Shown here piece by piece: positions 34,101 to 46,792 of a stretch of 64,000 nucleotides of DNA (within the stretch, counting starts at the first letter, position 1; every line of letters begins with the position of its first letter). Both the position numbers and the translations under genes were made by a program. The notes under the pieces are model-generated. The model was not told the DNA's origin. It saw only the letters and a program-made list of their open reading frames with translations, and did no database searches. The stretch comes from Cercis canadensis (lineage: Eukaryota > Streptophyta > Magnoliopsida > Fabales > Fabaceae), in assembly GCA_003255065.1 (NCBI GenBank), contig QAOA01006081.1, positions 762,760 through 826,759 of the forward strand. The letters run 5' to 3'.

Positions 34101-37100
34101 CAAAGAGTTTTGAAGTACTTCAGATTGGTAAATATATTGTAAAAAATTTATGGAAAAAAAGAGTATCACGTCAAGTTCTTCAAACTCAGATTAGATGATT
34201 TTGTAATAATCATGATCACATATTCAGCATTAATTTTCTTTTTTGCTTTTTGGATAAAAGGCTTTTCGTTTTTCCTTAGCTTGTTGACTTTTTAATTTAT
34301 ACTTCTGATTCTTTTAACAGGGCTGCCTATAAGGGATTTCCCGATACAATTAGACTGCTTCTATTTAGAGATGCATTCCAAGGGAGACAAGATAAAGATG
34401 GTATGCCTAGAAGGATTTTTTGGTGCCTCTATACATTTGTTGTATGGTTTCTCAATTACATGTTCTCTTTGTCATAAGCTAATAGGGGTCAGTCCCATAT
34501 GAAGTCAGTCTATTTAATGCTGAAGTGAAATATCACTTATCAAGGAAAAAAATGTTATCTTAGTATGATTTTCTATAATGAGTACTCTGGACAAGCTTTG
34601 CAAGAATAGTAATATCAAAAGTGTTCTTTAATCCCAAAAGCAAAATATCAAAAGTGAAATTGTTCAATTTTTAGCATATGAACAACTTTCTAGTACATGG
34701 TTGCAACATGCAATGCACATCAGCAGACGCATATAGTTTATTTGTATTTTGTTAGGATACCAGAAAGACAGCAGTAAATCCACAGGAAAGAATCTAGAAA
34801 AGAACTCAATACTAATTGTATTATTCAATTCAAAGACCAGACACCATGGCCCAGAGCCTAAGGCTCCTCAGAGAATAAATTCTCTGTCAAATACTCAATG
34901 AAAAACAACCTGCCTTCCCTCTACTATAATCTCACCCTTATACTACCTGCATAACGTGAGCATCCCTTCTTTCCCTCTAACTAACTGCCAGCTCATCATA
35001 TTCTAACTGATTGCCCTTCTGCCCCACTCTTAACTGATTGCCCCTCTGCCCCACTCTTCATTCTCCTAGAATAAACTCTCCATATGTTGGGCTTGGCAAT
35101 TTGCTCATGAAGCATTGGCCCCTTGCCTGAATATAGGATTCTATCATTGCCATCCTGTGGAAGCACAGCCTTGTCCTCAAGGCTGTAAGTGGGGAATTGA
35201 CTTTGTAACACCTCTTCATCCTCCCAAGTAGTGTCATCTGAGGAACCACCTTTCCATTTAACCAACCATTGTTTGATAGGAGTGCCGGCCCTTATTATGT
35301 CCCTGCTGGCCAATATTTCTTCAGGTTCTATGCTGTCATCTGATTCCACCTCGAGACCGATAGGTAACTTAGGGTCAACAGAATAGTCCCCAATTGCCCT
35401 CTTTAATTGGGAAACATGGAAAACTGGATGAACCCTTGCAAGGGAAGGAAGCTTCAGCTTGTAAGCTACCGCCCCATATTTTGCCAAAATCTGATAGGGA
35501 CCATAGTATCGAGCAGCCAGTTTTTGATTGATTCTCCTATGGACTGTTTGCTGCCTATGAGGACGCAACTTTAGGAAAACCCATTCCCCAACTTGATAAG
35601 ATTGCAAGGTTCTGTGTTTATCAGCAAACCTTTTCATGTGGTCTTGAGCCCTGTTCAGATTTTGTTTGAGCTGGTTTAATGCCTCATCCCTATCACTTAG
35701 CTCAACAGCCACTGCCTCCACTTTAGTCTCACTCTGCAAGTGTTTAGTTAAGGTAGGGACCTTTTTCCCATAGACAATCTCAAAAGGAGTAAACCCGGTA
35801 GAAGCATGAAAAGAAGTATTATACCATAACTCTGCCCAAGACACCCAATATGCCCAATTTTTGGGTTGTTCAGAAGCGAAGCAGCGTAAGTAAGTCTCGA
35901 GGCATCTATTCAAGACTTCGGTTTGACCATCTGTTTCCGGGTGATAAGAGGAACTCATTTTCAGCATTGTGCCTTGCATGCGAAAGAGTTCTCTCCAGAA
36001 ATTACTTAGGAACAACGGGTCGCGGTCGCTGATTATGGATTGAGGGATCCCATGGAGCCTAACAATCTCCTTAACAAAGAGTTCGGCCACAATCTTAGCT
36101 GTATAGGGATGTTTTAACAGAATAAAGTGGCCATATTTTGAGAGTCTGTCTACCACTACTAATATTGCTTCATGCCCTTTAGACTTTGGAAGGCCTGTTA
36201 TGAAATCCATGGAGATATCCTCCCAAATCTGATTTGGAATTTGTAGTGGTTGGAGTAGTCCAGCTGGGGAGGTTGCTGCGTATTTCTGCCTTTGGCAAGT
36301 GTCACAAGACTTGACAAACTCCTGAATGCATTTTTTCATTCCAACCCAATATAGATTGCCGGCAATCCTTCGGTAGGTTCTTAGAAAACCTGAGTGACCA
36401 CCGATAGGAGAGGAATGGAACTCCTTTAGCAGCAACTGAATATGAGGTGAATTAGCAGGTATGACTAAACGGTCCTTATAGAGAAGAACCCCCTGCTGAT
36501 GTGTGAAACCAGGTCTAGACTGTGGGTCTTTGTGCAGGTCAGAAATGACCTGTTTGAGGTGTGGATCATGCTGTACCTCATTTGCAATCTGGTCTCCTTC
36601 TAACCACACCGGATAGGAGATGATAGCATGAAATTCTGCAGTCTCATGCAAGCGTGACAGTGCATCAGCCGCCTTGTTCTCAGGCCCCGGTTTGTACACT
36701 ACTTGAAAGTGATACCCTAAGAGCTTTGCCATCCATGATTGTTGATTGGGGGTGGTTATTTTCTGCTGCAACAAGTGTTTTAAGCTCCTTTGGTCAGTGT
36801 AAATGATGAAAGCCCTACCCAAGAGGTAATGTCTCCAATGCTGTACCGCGAGCACCAAGGCCATGAGCTCCTTGTCATAGGCAGATTTAGAGACATGGCT
36901 GCTTGAGAAAGCCTTGCTGAAATAGGCAATAGGTTTACGGTTTTGCATTAGGACTGCTCCTATCCCCGTACCCGAAGCATCACACTCTACCTCAAAAGGC
37001 TTTGAAAATTCTGGAAGGGCAAGCACTGGAGAAGTAGTCATGATCCTTTTGAGTGCCTCAAAAGCCTCCAATGCTGCTGGTCCCCATTGGAAATTATCCT

Positions 37101-40100
37101 TTTTGGTAAGCTGAGTAAGAGGTTTGGCAATCTGACCATATCCTACCACAAACTTGCGATAGTAGCCAGTCAAGCCGAGGAATCCCCTTACTCCTTTAAC
37201 ATTTTTGGGAATCGGCCAATCTAACATGGCTTGTATCTTAGCAGGGTCAGCTGCAACCCCCTTTCCGGAGATGATATGCCCAAGGTACTCCACTGAATTC
37301 CTCCCAAAGCTGCATTTTTTTCTGTTGACTACAAATTGGTGCTTGGACAAAACCGCAAGCACCTTGTCGAGGTGCTGTAAATGTAGTGACCAGTCAGAGC
37401 TATAAATCAGAATGTCATCGAAGAAAACCAGCACGAACTTGCGGAGGAAAGGCCTAAACAAATCATTCATTGCTGCTTGAAATGTTGCCGGGGCGTTAGT
37501 GAGTCCGAAGGGCATTACTAAAAATTCGTAATGCCCATTATGAGTACGGAAGGCAGTCTTGGGAACATCAGCCTTGTTGACCCTTATTTGGTGAAATCCA
37601 GATTTTAAGTCTAGTTTCGAGAAAAATTTAGCACCATGAAGTTCATCTAGAAGTTCATCCACCACAGGTATGGGGTATTTGTCTGGAATAGTAACCTTAT
37701 TTAAAGCCCTATAGTCTACACATAGTCTCCAAGTGTCATCCTTTTTCTTAACCAGCAGGACAGGACTAGAGAAAGGGCTGGAACTATGTTAAATAATACC
37801 TGTATGGAGCATTTCAGTCACTTGCCTCTCGATTTCCTCCTTGTGGTGGTGAGGATACCGGTAAGGGCGCACATTAATTGGTCCCTGCCCCTCCAGTAGA
37901 ACAATAGAATGCTCACACTGTCTCTTAGGGGGTAGTCCATTATTTTCCAAAAAAACCCCAGCATAATTGTTCAGCACACTTGTCAACTCTTGCTGTTGTT
38001 GTTCTGATAATGCATTATGTGCCCCTACTTCTGATGCAGTGAGGGTATGCAACCATCTAATTCCTCCTATCTCCACAGACATTGCTTCCAAAAAACTGTG
38101 TAATGGAGCTGACTTGGGGACTCCTGACTGCCTGCAATGTGCTGACATATCATGTCCAGAATTTCCTTGCAAAATCACCTTCCTCCCCCCTTGTTGAAAT
38201 TCCATGGTCATGTCATGCCAATCCATCAAAACCTTCCCCAATGTTTTCAACCAAGCTACACCTAAAATCACATCCATTCCTCCTAACTCCAAGACATAAG
38301 CATCGATTTGGAGGTCAATATCCCCAAACCGTATGAGCAAACCAGAGCATTTTCCCTGGGCAATTACACGATGCCCATCACCAAGTCTAATTCCTAGCCT
38401 CTCTGTAGAGTACACCTTCAATCCCAAGGCTTGTGTTAAATGGGTGGAGATAAAATTGTGAGTTGCCCCACTGTCTACTAAAACTACCACCATCACACCT
38501 TGTAGCACACCATCAATTTTCATAGTTTGATTGGCTGTTCCGTCCTCCTTCCCCAAGCCGAAAAGCCCCATAGCCTTGCATTCCAGTTTTGCTTCTTCCT
38601 CTGAATTGTCAACCTCTATGGCAACAATTTCACCCTCCGAGTTTAAGGTCTCATGCTCCCCCAACACCAACAGGCGAAGCTGTCTGTCGGCACACTGGTG
38701 CAAGGGATGGTATTTTTCACCACAACGGAAGCACAACCCCTTGGCTCGACGCTCCATCATCTCGGGGTAAGGGATATGGCGCAACCCCTTGGCCTTCTCG
38801 GGTAGACCTCTGCGATCTCCATCGCCACCCCTGCGATCATCGTTGCTGCGTCGAACGTGCCCAGAATCGGTCGGAGAAGACGAGGGAAATTTGGTATGGG
38901 TCGGACCCGAGGATTGATGTCGAACCCGACCCGGACTCCACCCCTCCGAGTTTGAAGATTGACCCACCGAATTGGAGAAGCCCAGTTCTCTGTGGGCCGG
39001 GTATGAGCGTGACCCGCTTAGATGACCCGTTTGACCCCATTGACGACTTCGATAATACTTCTCACCCACTTCGTCATCTCCGGTCATCTCTTCTTCGATG
39101 TCTCTAGCCATCTTCATGAGCTGTGGCCGGGATGTGGGGTTCAAGGTGCGAACCCGTCGCCGAATGAGGGGTTGCAAGCCACTCATGAAGTATCCAACGT
39201 ATTGCTCCTCTGGTAGTCGACCCACTTGAGATGAAATGAGCTCAAATTTCTCAATATAAGCCTCCACCGTCTCTGTTTGCTTCAAAGCAGAAAGTTCCTC
39301 AAAAGGATTTTCAAATTTACGGCCCCCATACCGAGCAATTAGAGCTCTCTTCAGTTTTTCCCAGGTCAGATTATCCTCCGTTTCGTATAGGAGATTAAAC
39401 CAATGAATTGTGGCTCCTTCCATACTGAGCCTTGATAGTTTGAGCTTGACCTCACCAGAAGTGTTCTGTACTTCGAAGTACATTTCTGCTCTTGTGATCC
39501 ACCCCACAGGGTCAGTACCGTTAAACATGGGTAGCTCAATCTTCCATACTGACATCCGGTATTCCTCTAAGGAATCCTCATGTGCTTCTTCAACTTGGTT
39601 TTGATGAGGAGGAACGGTGTTTTTCACCCCTGAGGTAGATGAAACTCCCGTTAGCATTTTCCCCACTTCCTGAAGCAAGGAATGCTGCATATCTCTCAAG
39701 GCAGACTTGAAAGAGGATTGCATTTCACCCATTCCCACCCTTAGTGATGCTAATTCTGCCTCTAACACATCCACTCTATCTGACATTTTTGGCATGAATT
39801 CACTCTGGGAATCGACTTATCTTCCCTTTAATAAAATTGGATCCGGCAGGTCGGACCAAATTGTTAGGATACCAGAAAGACAGCAGTAAATCCACAGGAA
39901 AGAATCTAGAAAAGAACTCAATACTAATTGTATTATTCAATTCAAAGACCAGACACCATGGCCCAGAGCCTAAGGCTCCTCAGAGAATAAATTCTCTGTC
40001 AAATACTCAATGAAAAACAACTTGCCTTCCCTCTACTCTAATCTCACCCTTATACTACCTGCATAACGTGAGCATCCCTTCTTTCCCTCTAACTAACTGC

Positions 40101-43100
40101 CAGCTCATCATATTCTAACTGATTGCCCTTCTGCCCCACTCTTAACTGATTGCCCCTCTGCCCCACTCTTCATTCTCCTAGAATAAACTCTCCATATGTT
40201 GGGCTTGGCAATTTGCTCATGAAGCATTGGCCCCTTGCCTGAATATAGGATTCTATCATTATTGGCCCCTTGCCTGAATATAGGATTCTATCATATTTCT
40301 AGATACCCGCATGGATTTCATGATCTTCTGAGAGCAAAAATATGAAATCTTATATTATGTTACCTTGACATTTGGTGATGAAAAATTTGTAGAAGTTTGA
40401 ATTTTGTTGTAAACTGCTACCCGAAATTGATATTGATCTTGNAATCTCACCCTTATACTACCTGCATAACGTGAGCATCCCTTCTTTCCCTCTAACTAAC
40501 TGCCAGCTCATCATATTCTAACTGATTGCCCTTCTGCCCCACTCTTAACTGATTGCCCCTCTGCCCCACTCTTCATTCTCCTAGAATAAACTCTCCATAT
40601 GTTGGGCTTGGCAATTTGCTCATGAAGCATTGGCCCCTTGCCTGAATATAGGATTCTATAATTATTGGCCCCTTGCCTGAATATAGGATTCTATCATATT
40701 TCTAGATACCCGCATGGATTTCATGATCTTCTGAGAGCAAAAATATGAAATCTTATATTATGTTACCTTGACATTTGGTGATGAAAAATTTGTAGAAGTT
40801 TGAATTTTGTTGTAAACTGCTACCCGAAATTGATATTGATCTTGTAATTAGTATATTCAAAACTAACTTAGTTTTCAATGTGATAATGCTCAATAAAATA
40901 TAGGTTGTACGCCATTGCATTGGGCTGCAAAAAGAGGACATGCAGAGGCATGCGCTGTGCTTGTACATGCGGGCACGAAGGAGGAACTCATGGTGAAGGA
41001 CAAAGCTGGATTCACTCCTGTGCAGCTTGCATATGAACAAGGTCATCGGCATGTCGCCCTTTTCCTTGTACGTAACATTGTATTGATGAGAGCATTGGCT
41101 ATATATTTTTCCACTAAAAACATTCTAAATAAGACTTGCAAAAATGAATAACCATCATAAAACGTAGTTTTGCTAGTAAATACTCTCTCAGGAGATTACA
41201 TGCATACATGTTGTATGTTACGTGTCATCTAAAGTAGTGCCTTGTCATGATTTGTCCATATATTGTTCAGACAAGTTCCTATTGTATATTGTATATTGGC
41301 AAAATTCTAAAGTTAAAATTTAAATAGCGACCTCTATTTATTATGGATTACTTAATATTCAATTACTCTCCAACTGAGAAGTGTGGTAATCTATTTCTGC
41401 ACGAATAGGCACTTGCCGATGAGAATGTTATCAAAAATTTTACAGTGCTTGTGAATCTACAAAAAATTATTTCTCACTGCTAAAGTTGTTGTCAAGAAGA
41501 AAAAAGGGTTGTCCATTTAACTATTGAAGCTTATATCCAAGTGAGCAACATAGGTTAGCAATATTTCGTAGTGTTATAGGTCCTAAAGAATTACATGTTT
41601 ATGCCTGGTACTGAGTTAACCTGAAGCTCAAGCAGACAGATTGATACATCATATGACTGATAACTAATCTTCTTTCTGAAAATTTACATTGTATTTATCA
41701 TTAACTCTTGACTGATACAGTTATACTCATCTTGGTTGTTGTCTTGCATACAGCTTTTAATTTTTTGTTTGAAAAATCTGTAGTTGACAACTGATTATAC
41801 TGTTTACTTTGGTCTTTTTGCAGTCTAATCAACAACGAGCTCATAGCAGTCGCTGGGGAGACAAACTTTTTAGTGGAATGATGACAGATATTGGCTATGC
41901 GCCCATCTTATTTTGTATTATAATCTTTCTCATGATCCTTTTCATCAACTCAGTTATTGCAGGTACTTCTAGATTTGTATACCAATTTACAATATCAAAC
42001 AAATTTATATTCATTGTTTATTTTCCATAAAGAAGATATTCAATATACCATGACTAAATCCTTTTTACTTATGTCAGCTCCTAATCTTAAAAAGATTACC
42101 GCTATTGTTGGACTTTGGGCATGGACAACTCTTTCTCTGTCAGCTGGTGCTTTAATTATGTTCTATAGGTGTAGCAGGTAATTTTCTCTGTCATGTATCC
42201 TTTCTACTTTTGTTTGTGATATGGTGATACAAGTTCATCTGCTTTCTTCATATTCATGTATCTTTTGATGGTTTGAACGAATACCTACTACAGGTGTATT
42301 AGTCATTATCATCATGTAAATGCTTTAATAGAAATTCAAGAAACCCAGATAGTGGTTCCAATAATTGGGACTGAAACTTGACTAGCATGTCTTTGCACGT
42401 TGAAGTAATATTATTGCATGGAGAAGACGAGAACTGCTAAATGTTTATTTATTTATTATTTTGATAAAAGACTGCTCAGTGTTTATTGGTAGTACATGAT
42501 TATTTTGTGACTTAACCGAGGACTAAAACTTGAGATATGCTTGTTCCTTTTTTATAGATTGCTCAAATAAGAAACAGAAAGTTATTTTACTTGCATGCTT
42601 TCTGTTGAGACCTTTTGAAGGCAACCATATGTTTGGTGCTGCCTCTTGTCATGGTATATATTGTATAAACAGGTTTAAATTCCATTTACTATCCATATTT
42701 ATACCAGAATTAAGTTTTTCTAGACATGATAATAATGACCTGATATATCTGGAAATATTTTTTGGAGTTCCTTTTAAATTTATCAACATCAATGCTAATC
42801 TTTTGATAATTTTTACAATTATATGCAGTAAAGATCCAGGTTACATTAAACGACCAGGAGATTTGGGTAATCATAGTGATACTGAGGTACGCAATACTTT
42901 CATTTCTGTTGTGTAATAATCTCTTATTGCCATTGTATATGAATAAATATAATTGCAATTTGATAGTCGTTCTTAAAAAAAATGACTTGCATCAGAGCCA
43001 TATGTTAGCGTGGGAAAACTATCACATTACAGAAGGGTTCTCTGGCCTGAGCATAATTTTTTGGGGAATTAGTAGCAGACTAGCAGTAACATGTTAACAA

Positions 43101-45531
43101 TGCAGTTGTCTTGCATTTCCTGTAACATAGATGTTGTTTTTGAAATAAAACTTGAACTCGTTCCAGATGCGATGGATGTTGCAAGGCATGATGTCTATAC
43201 CTGTCAGAGAATCCAATCCTTGGTGCAACTCCTAAGATTTGAATTAGAGAATGGACAATGAAAAATTGATAATTTATATCTTAATATATGTATCACCTTT
43301 TACAATTATATAAACAAATCTGCAGGTTTTCATAATTGTAAAATCAATTTATATTTGACATTTTGCAGGATCCTTTATTGAATATTGATCTCAATTGCTC
43401 CTCTGTTTGGATGGGAAATTGGTCTCAACTTTGTCCTACCTGCAAGGTTAACTTGATGTGCATTCTTGAGTATTTGAGGGAGACAATGCCTTACTTTGTT
43501 AAGTTCTCAAACTAAATTGTTTCTTATAAAGTTTTCTCAAATTCTGTCCTTAGATAATTAGACCTGTCCGGTCTAAGCATTGCCCTACTTGTAAGCGTTG
43601 TGTGGAACAGTTTGACCACCATTGCCCATGGATATCTAACTGTGTGGGGAAGGTGAGGAACTCTGCTATTTTAGTTTTCCCTGCTAGAAGAATAAATTCT
43701 TATGATGAAGCTTGTGATGGATTTCTCATTTTTTTCCCTGCATAAGATTGATGGATATTTCAAATAAAGATTTCAGCTCTTCTACAGTGGATATGTTTGA
43801 TCTGACTTTGCCACTCCATTCTAAGCATTTTTCCTTCTTTCACTGCTTTCCTAACCAGTCCTAATAATTATTATGCATCTTGCAGAGGAACAAAAGGGAT
43901 TTCTTTATTTTTATCTGCATGGGAACTTTGACTTCATTCCTCAGCGCTGCCATTTCAGTTCAAAGTATGTCTTGAACTCATTTTGCACTGTCCTACATAT
44001 TGAAGTTGTATAGTTTACATTTTTTTTTCCCTCTCATTTGAACTAGATGACAGCCTCGTTTTCCATGACAGGGATTTGGACATCAACACTATTATTGCCA
44101 GCAGGAGAAACATGGTTCCATCATGTGTTAGTACAACATCCAGGTGTTGTTGCATTTTTGGTGATGGACACTGTTATTCTCATTGCTGCTACCACTTTGA
44201 CAATAACACAGATTTCCATGGTGATTGCTTAAACCATACATAATTCTTATTTTTATGTTTGTTGGCAGAAAATATATCATGTTCATCAGGTTTTTTTGTG
44301 TAATTTCATCTTGTGTAGGCCTAGTTTATATGCAATGTATGAGCCTGGGTATAAATAATTTATATACAATTGAGCAAGTAGGCCTAGTTTGACCACGTCA
44401 TCATCTAAAGGTGTCCTCCAAGTCCAATTTGTTTGCACAATTCATTTGGCATATAGTATTAAACATATCAATCTGAACCCAGCCAGGAGCCTGGATTTGG
44501 AAAGTTAGATATTTTAGCCAAAAAGAAGTTAGATATAAAGAAAAGGCCAAATATATTCCATGTCGACTGGCAATTATTTTGATCTTGCATCATATAATTT
44601 TTTGTTTATTAATAATTTTACTTTATGGTGGCAAAGAGACCACAAAGACAATAACCAGCCTTAGTTCCAAACTTTTGTGGCTTGTGACCTGGATCCATAG
44701 TCAAAACCCTTGCAATCTTTCATATGAATTACTCTATGTAACAATTTCTATCCAAGGCTATGTTTGCATCTAATACATTGGCAATCATGTCCTTCCATTC
44801 TATTTTCACACCATGCAATCTTTGTCTTTAAGTAGATGCTCTTACATTTTCTTGCATTTTGCACTGCATATTTGCATCCCCACATGGTAAACCCAAGCTT
44901 TTACAGACAATCCGGTATTATTTTATCTTTGATTGGTGTGACTCTTATCATTGATAATTTATCTTCATTTGGGAGTTCTATGTGTCCTGCTATCCCCAGT
45001 CCCCACACCCATCTTAGCTCTCACCTGTTTGCCAATTTCATGTTTTAGATGTGATCTTATGGCTTCACATGCTGTATTCTTGTGGTGCTCTTTGTTTTTG
45101 CATAAGTTGACTTTGCAGGCTTCACTTCCCTTCATTGCTTCTCGTGCTTGTTTCTTTCTGTCAAAATTGTTTGGCACGTTTTTTGCTTTAAGTGGAGCAA
45201 CTTACTCACATGCTTGATCAACTACAGAACACTTTTCCTTGAAATTGCCTGATTGAAATGCATTTATTGCACGAATATATCTTGTTTCTGTTTTTCAAAC
45301 ACCTCAGTAATTAATGGGAGAATTTTCTTGTTTGTAATACAGATAGCTCAAAATATCACCACAAATGAATTAGCAAATTCTTCTCGTTATGAGTATCTTC
45401 GTGGTCCTGATGGGCGGTTCAGAAACCCATATAACCATGGTTGTTGGAAGAATTGTGTTGATTTCTTTTTTCAGGGCTACACTGATGATGGTGATATTGC
45501 TTGGCCTCCATTACAGCAGGTGGCGACTTAG
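31188..45531 (+). CDS. PAT23: Ankyrin-repeat DHHC protein S-acyltransferase
   Basis: Thirteen exons: 31188-31421, 31715-31855, 32480-32592, 34321-34400, 40904-41067, 41824-41962, 42078-42177, 42829-42886, 43369-43446, 43554-43652, 43886-43964, 44072-44220, 45343-45531; 1623 nt, 540 residues, near the 536 of Arabidopsis At2g14255 (PAT23) and related to TIP1/PAT24. Ankyrin repeats fill about residues 25-300 ([49 protein letters not shown]). Two membrane helices follow, then the cysteine-rich domain ([20 protein letters not shown]) with the catalytic DHHC at about 390-393, two more helices, and [20 protein letters not shown]. It attaches palmitate to protein cysteines at endomembranes. Intron 4 (34401-40903) holds a 5.5-kb retrotransposon; all exons and junctions stay intact. 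Exon 12 has two possible acceptors; GG-start is chosen because it gives VQRIW as in the family. Confidence 0.95.
33050..33375 (+). mobile_element. TRIM-like LTR fragment in intron 3
   Basis: A segment CTTAAGCTTTTGGGAGAGTT occurs twice (near 33134 and 33341), each followed by a G(T/G)TTCCTTGACA end. The first copy is followed by CGGTATCAGAGCC, one base off the initiator-Met tRNA primer site TGGTATCAGAGC. LTR, primer site, short noncoding interior and a second LTR piece is the layout of a terminal-repeat retrotransposon in miniature. The outer ends are not resolved; a G run with an N at 33030 borders it. Confidence 0.55.
34750..35146 (-). repeat. Chromovirus 3' LTR
   Basis: 397 bp, TG...CA, reading TGATAGAATCC to GGTATCCTAACA on the element's strand. 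Nearly identical to the other LTR. The polyprotein stop codon (34996) lies inside it, so the last 50 or so codons are LTR sequence. Confidence 0.93.
34996..39795 (-). pseudogene. Chromovirus gag-pol polyprotein with one nonsense codon
   Basis: A 1600-codon frame broken only by a TAA at 37789-37791, just before the reverse transcriptase (after ...EMLHTGII), where relatives have a sense codon. First part (668 residues): N-terminal coiled coil, gag domain ([20 protein letters not shown]), zinc knuckle [14 protein letters not shown], aspartic protease [13 protein letters not shown]. Second part: reverse transcriptase with FFDD, RNase H ([16 protein letters not shown]), integrase with HHCC zinc finger ([10 protein letters not shown]...CDTCQRQK) and DDE residues ([31 protein letters not shown]), then a chromodomain ([20 protein letters not shown]). 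Such chromodomains guide integration into chromatin. The stop should block translation of pol unless it is a sequencing error or suppressed. Confidence 0.95.
39862..40293 (-). repeat. Chromovirus 5' LTR with 35-bp terminal duplication
   Basis: 432 bp against 397 for the other LTR. The extra 35 bp (40259-40293) tandemly repeat the outermost TTGGCCCCTTGCCTGAATAT region at the U3 end. The target duplication TATTT follows the outer copy, which shows that the extra unit belongs to the element. Confidence 0.9.
40443..40844. repeat. Duplicate of 40040-40441 (LTR edge plus intron)
   Basis: After the N at 40442 the sequence repeats 402 bp, identical except for about one base, including LTR, target duplication and host intron. 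Since it crosses the insertion boundary it is a contig overlap, not a third LTR. Confidence 0.95.
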
Positions 45532-46792
45532 AACAATGTTCCTTGCTTCATTTGCACATCTTTGTTAAATTGTTCCATAGTTTTAATTTCTTAGCGTAGA
45601 TACATAGATGATAGTCATTAGCAGATAGGAGGTCTATTCACTGACCCATGTAAATTTGATTACACAGCACAAAGAAATAAAACATTTGTTCTTTTGGGGC
45701 CTTCAGAAATTACAAACTATTTGATATCTATGTCTGAAGAATTCTCTTTTTACACTGCATTTACCAATGTGGCAGAAGTGCAAATTTTTGGCAGGGGGTC
45801 AATATTGAGAGGAAATGCATTCAAAGGAGTGCAACCAAATGTCTTTTGACTTTTAGCCTTTGGTAAGAGGTAGGAGGAATGGAAACCCAAAAGATGTGCA
45901 TTTTACCTGTGGTTGTGTTTTGCTCCAACAAAATCCTTTGGTTATAAATATAATGTTGCCAATTGTAGTCTGTTATGAGTTTTATGACCAAGTATGACAC
46001 TCGTTTGCACATTCAAGATAAGATATTAATCCAAGGTAAATGTAGAATTCATTGGCTCAAAAAATCATTCCGTATAGGCCTTTCCTTCTGCTCGTGCTAT
46101 TGCTAACATAAGATCCTGATGTGCAATTTTTCTTTTGGGCGAACTCAGTGACATCGGTAAAGGCCCTCACTGAATTCTATACCATGCGTCAATCGGAATT
46201 TAATGAATCAAATATTGAAGAGCGATGCATTGTTCGACTCATCAACATGTCTTTCCACATCGAATAAAATCAAGATAATTAAAAGACTTGAGGACTTTCT
46301 TTCGTGTGAGAAGATATCAAAGGACAAAACCAAGTAGTTTGAGAAAAAATAACACAAGTTAGAGACCTGATTTCAAAATAGTATCTTACATGAGTTATAG
46401 GCCTGTTTCAGACAAAACCCCACATCAACATTTTAAGTCGTGGAAATGAAAAGGAGAAATATTTGTATACAACTTATAAATTAAGGTCTAAAGAGTCCAT
46501 TTTTTTTTTTGTTTCTGATCATAAATTAATAGGCTTGAGTCAGTTGAATGTGGAATAAAAATTTATTGATTAAAGTAGCATTCATGATGGGTTTTAAGAG
46601 TCATTTTTCCTTCTCCCCAGTAGTTGGGGATGAAGAGTGTTAGACACATAATATGCAGTAAAAAACAGTGTTTGATGCACTCTTCCAAGATAACTTGGGC
46701 ATTGGGTTTGATCCTGTAAAAGCATTTTGTACAATCAAAAAGGAGTAAAAGAAGATTCACAACAGAAATGGGGCAACCATGGGATCACTTCA
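45532..46792. other. 3' flanks of two convergent genes
   Basis: Downstream of the S-acyltransferase (plus) and of L-galactose dehydrogenase (minus). Contains both 3' untranslated regions and a poly-T run at 46501-46511. No further gene seen. Confidence 0.55.

Larger units (their letters stand above)
34750..40293 (-). mobile_element. Ty3/gypsy chromovirus, nearly intact, in PAT intron 4
   Basis: 5544 bp flanked by the 5-bp target duplication TATTT (34745-34749 and 40294-40298). Both LTRs are near-identical, so insertion is recent. One gag-pol reading frame with a C-terminal chromodomain assigns it to the chromoviruses; the clade cannot be fixed by eye. On the minus strand, the sequence next to the 5' LTR begins ATTTGGTCCGACCTGCC, a candidate primer site, though I cannot name the tRNA. 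It lies antisense to the host gene. Confidence 0.96.

Noticed and set aside
38589..39107. 172-codon plus-strand frame
   Set aside because: Antisense shadow of the chromovirus gag region, with no recognisable domain.
40443..40700. Third LTR or solo LTR
   Set aside because: It includes host intron and target duplication identical to the adjacent copy and begins at an N.
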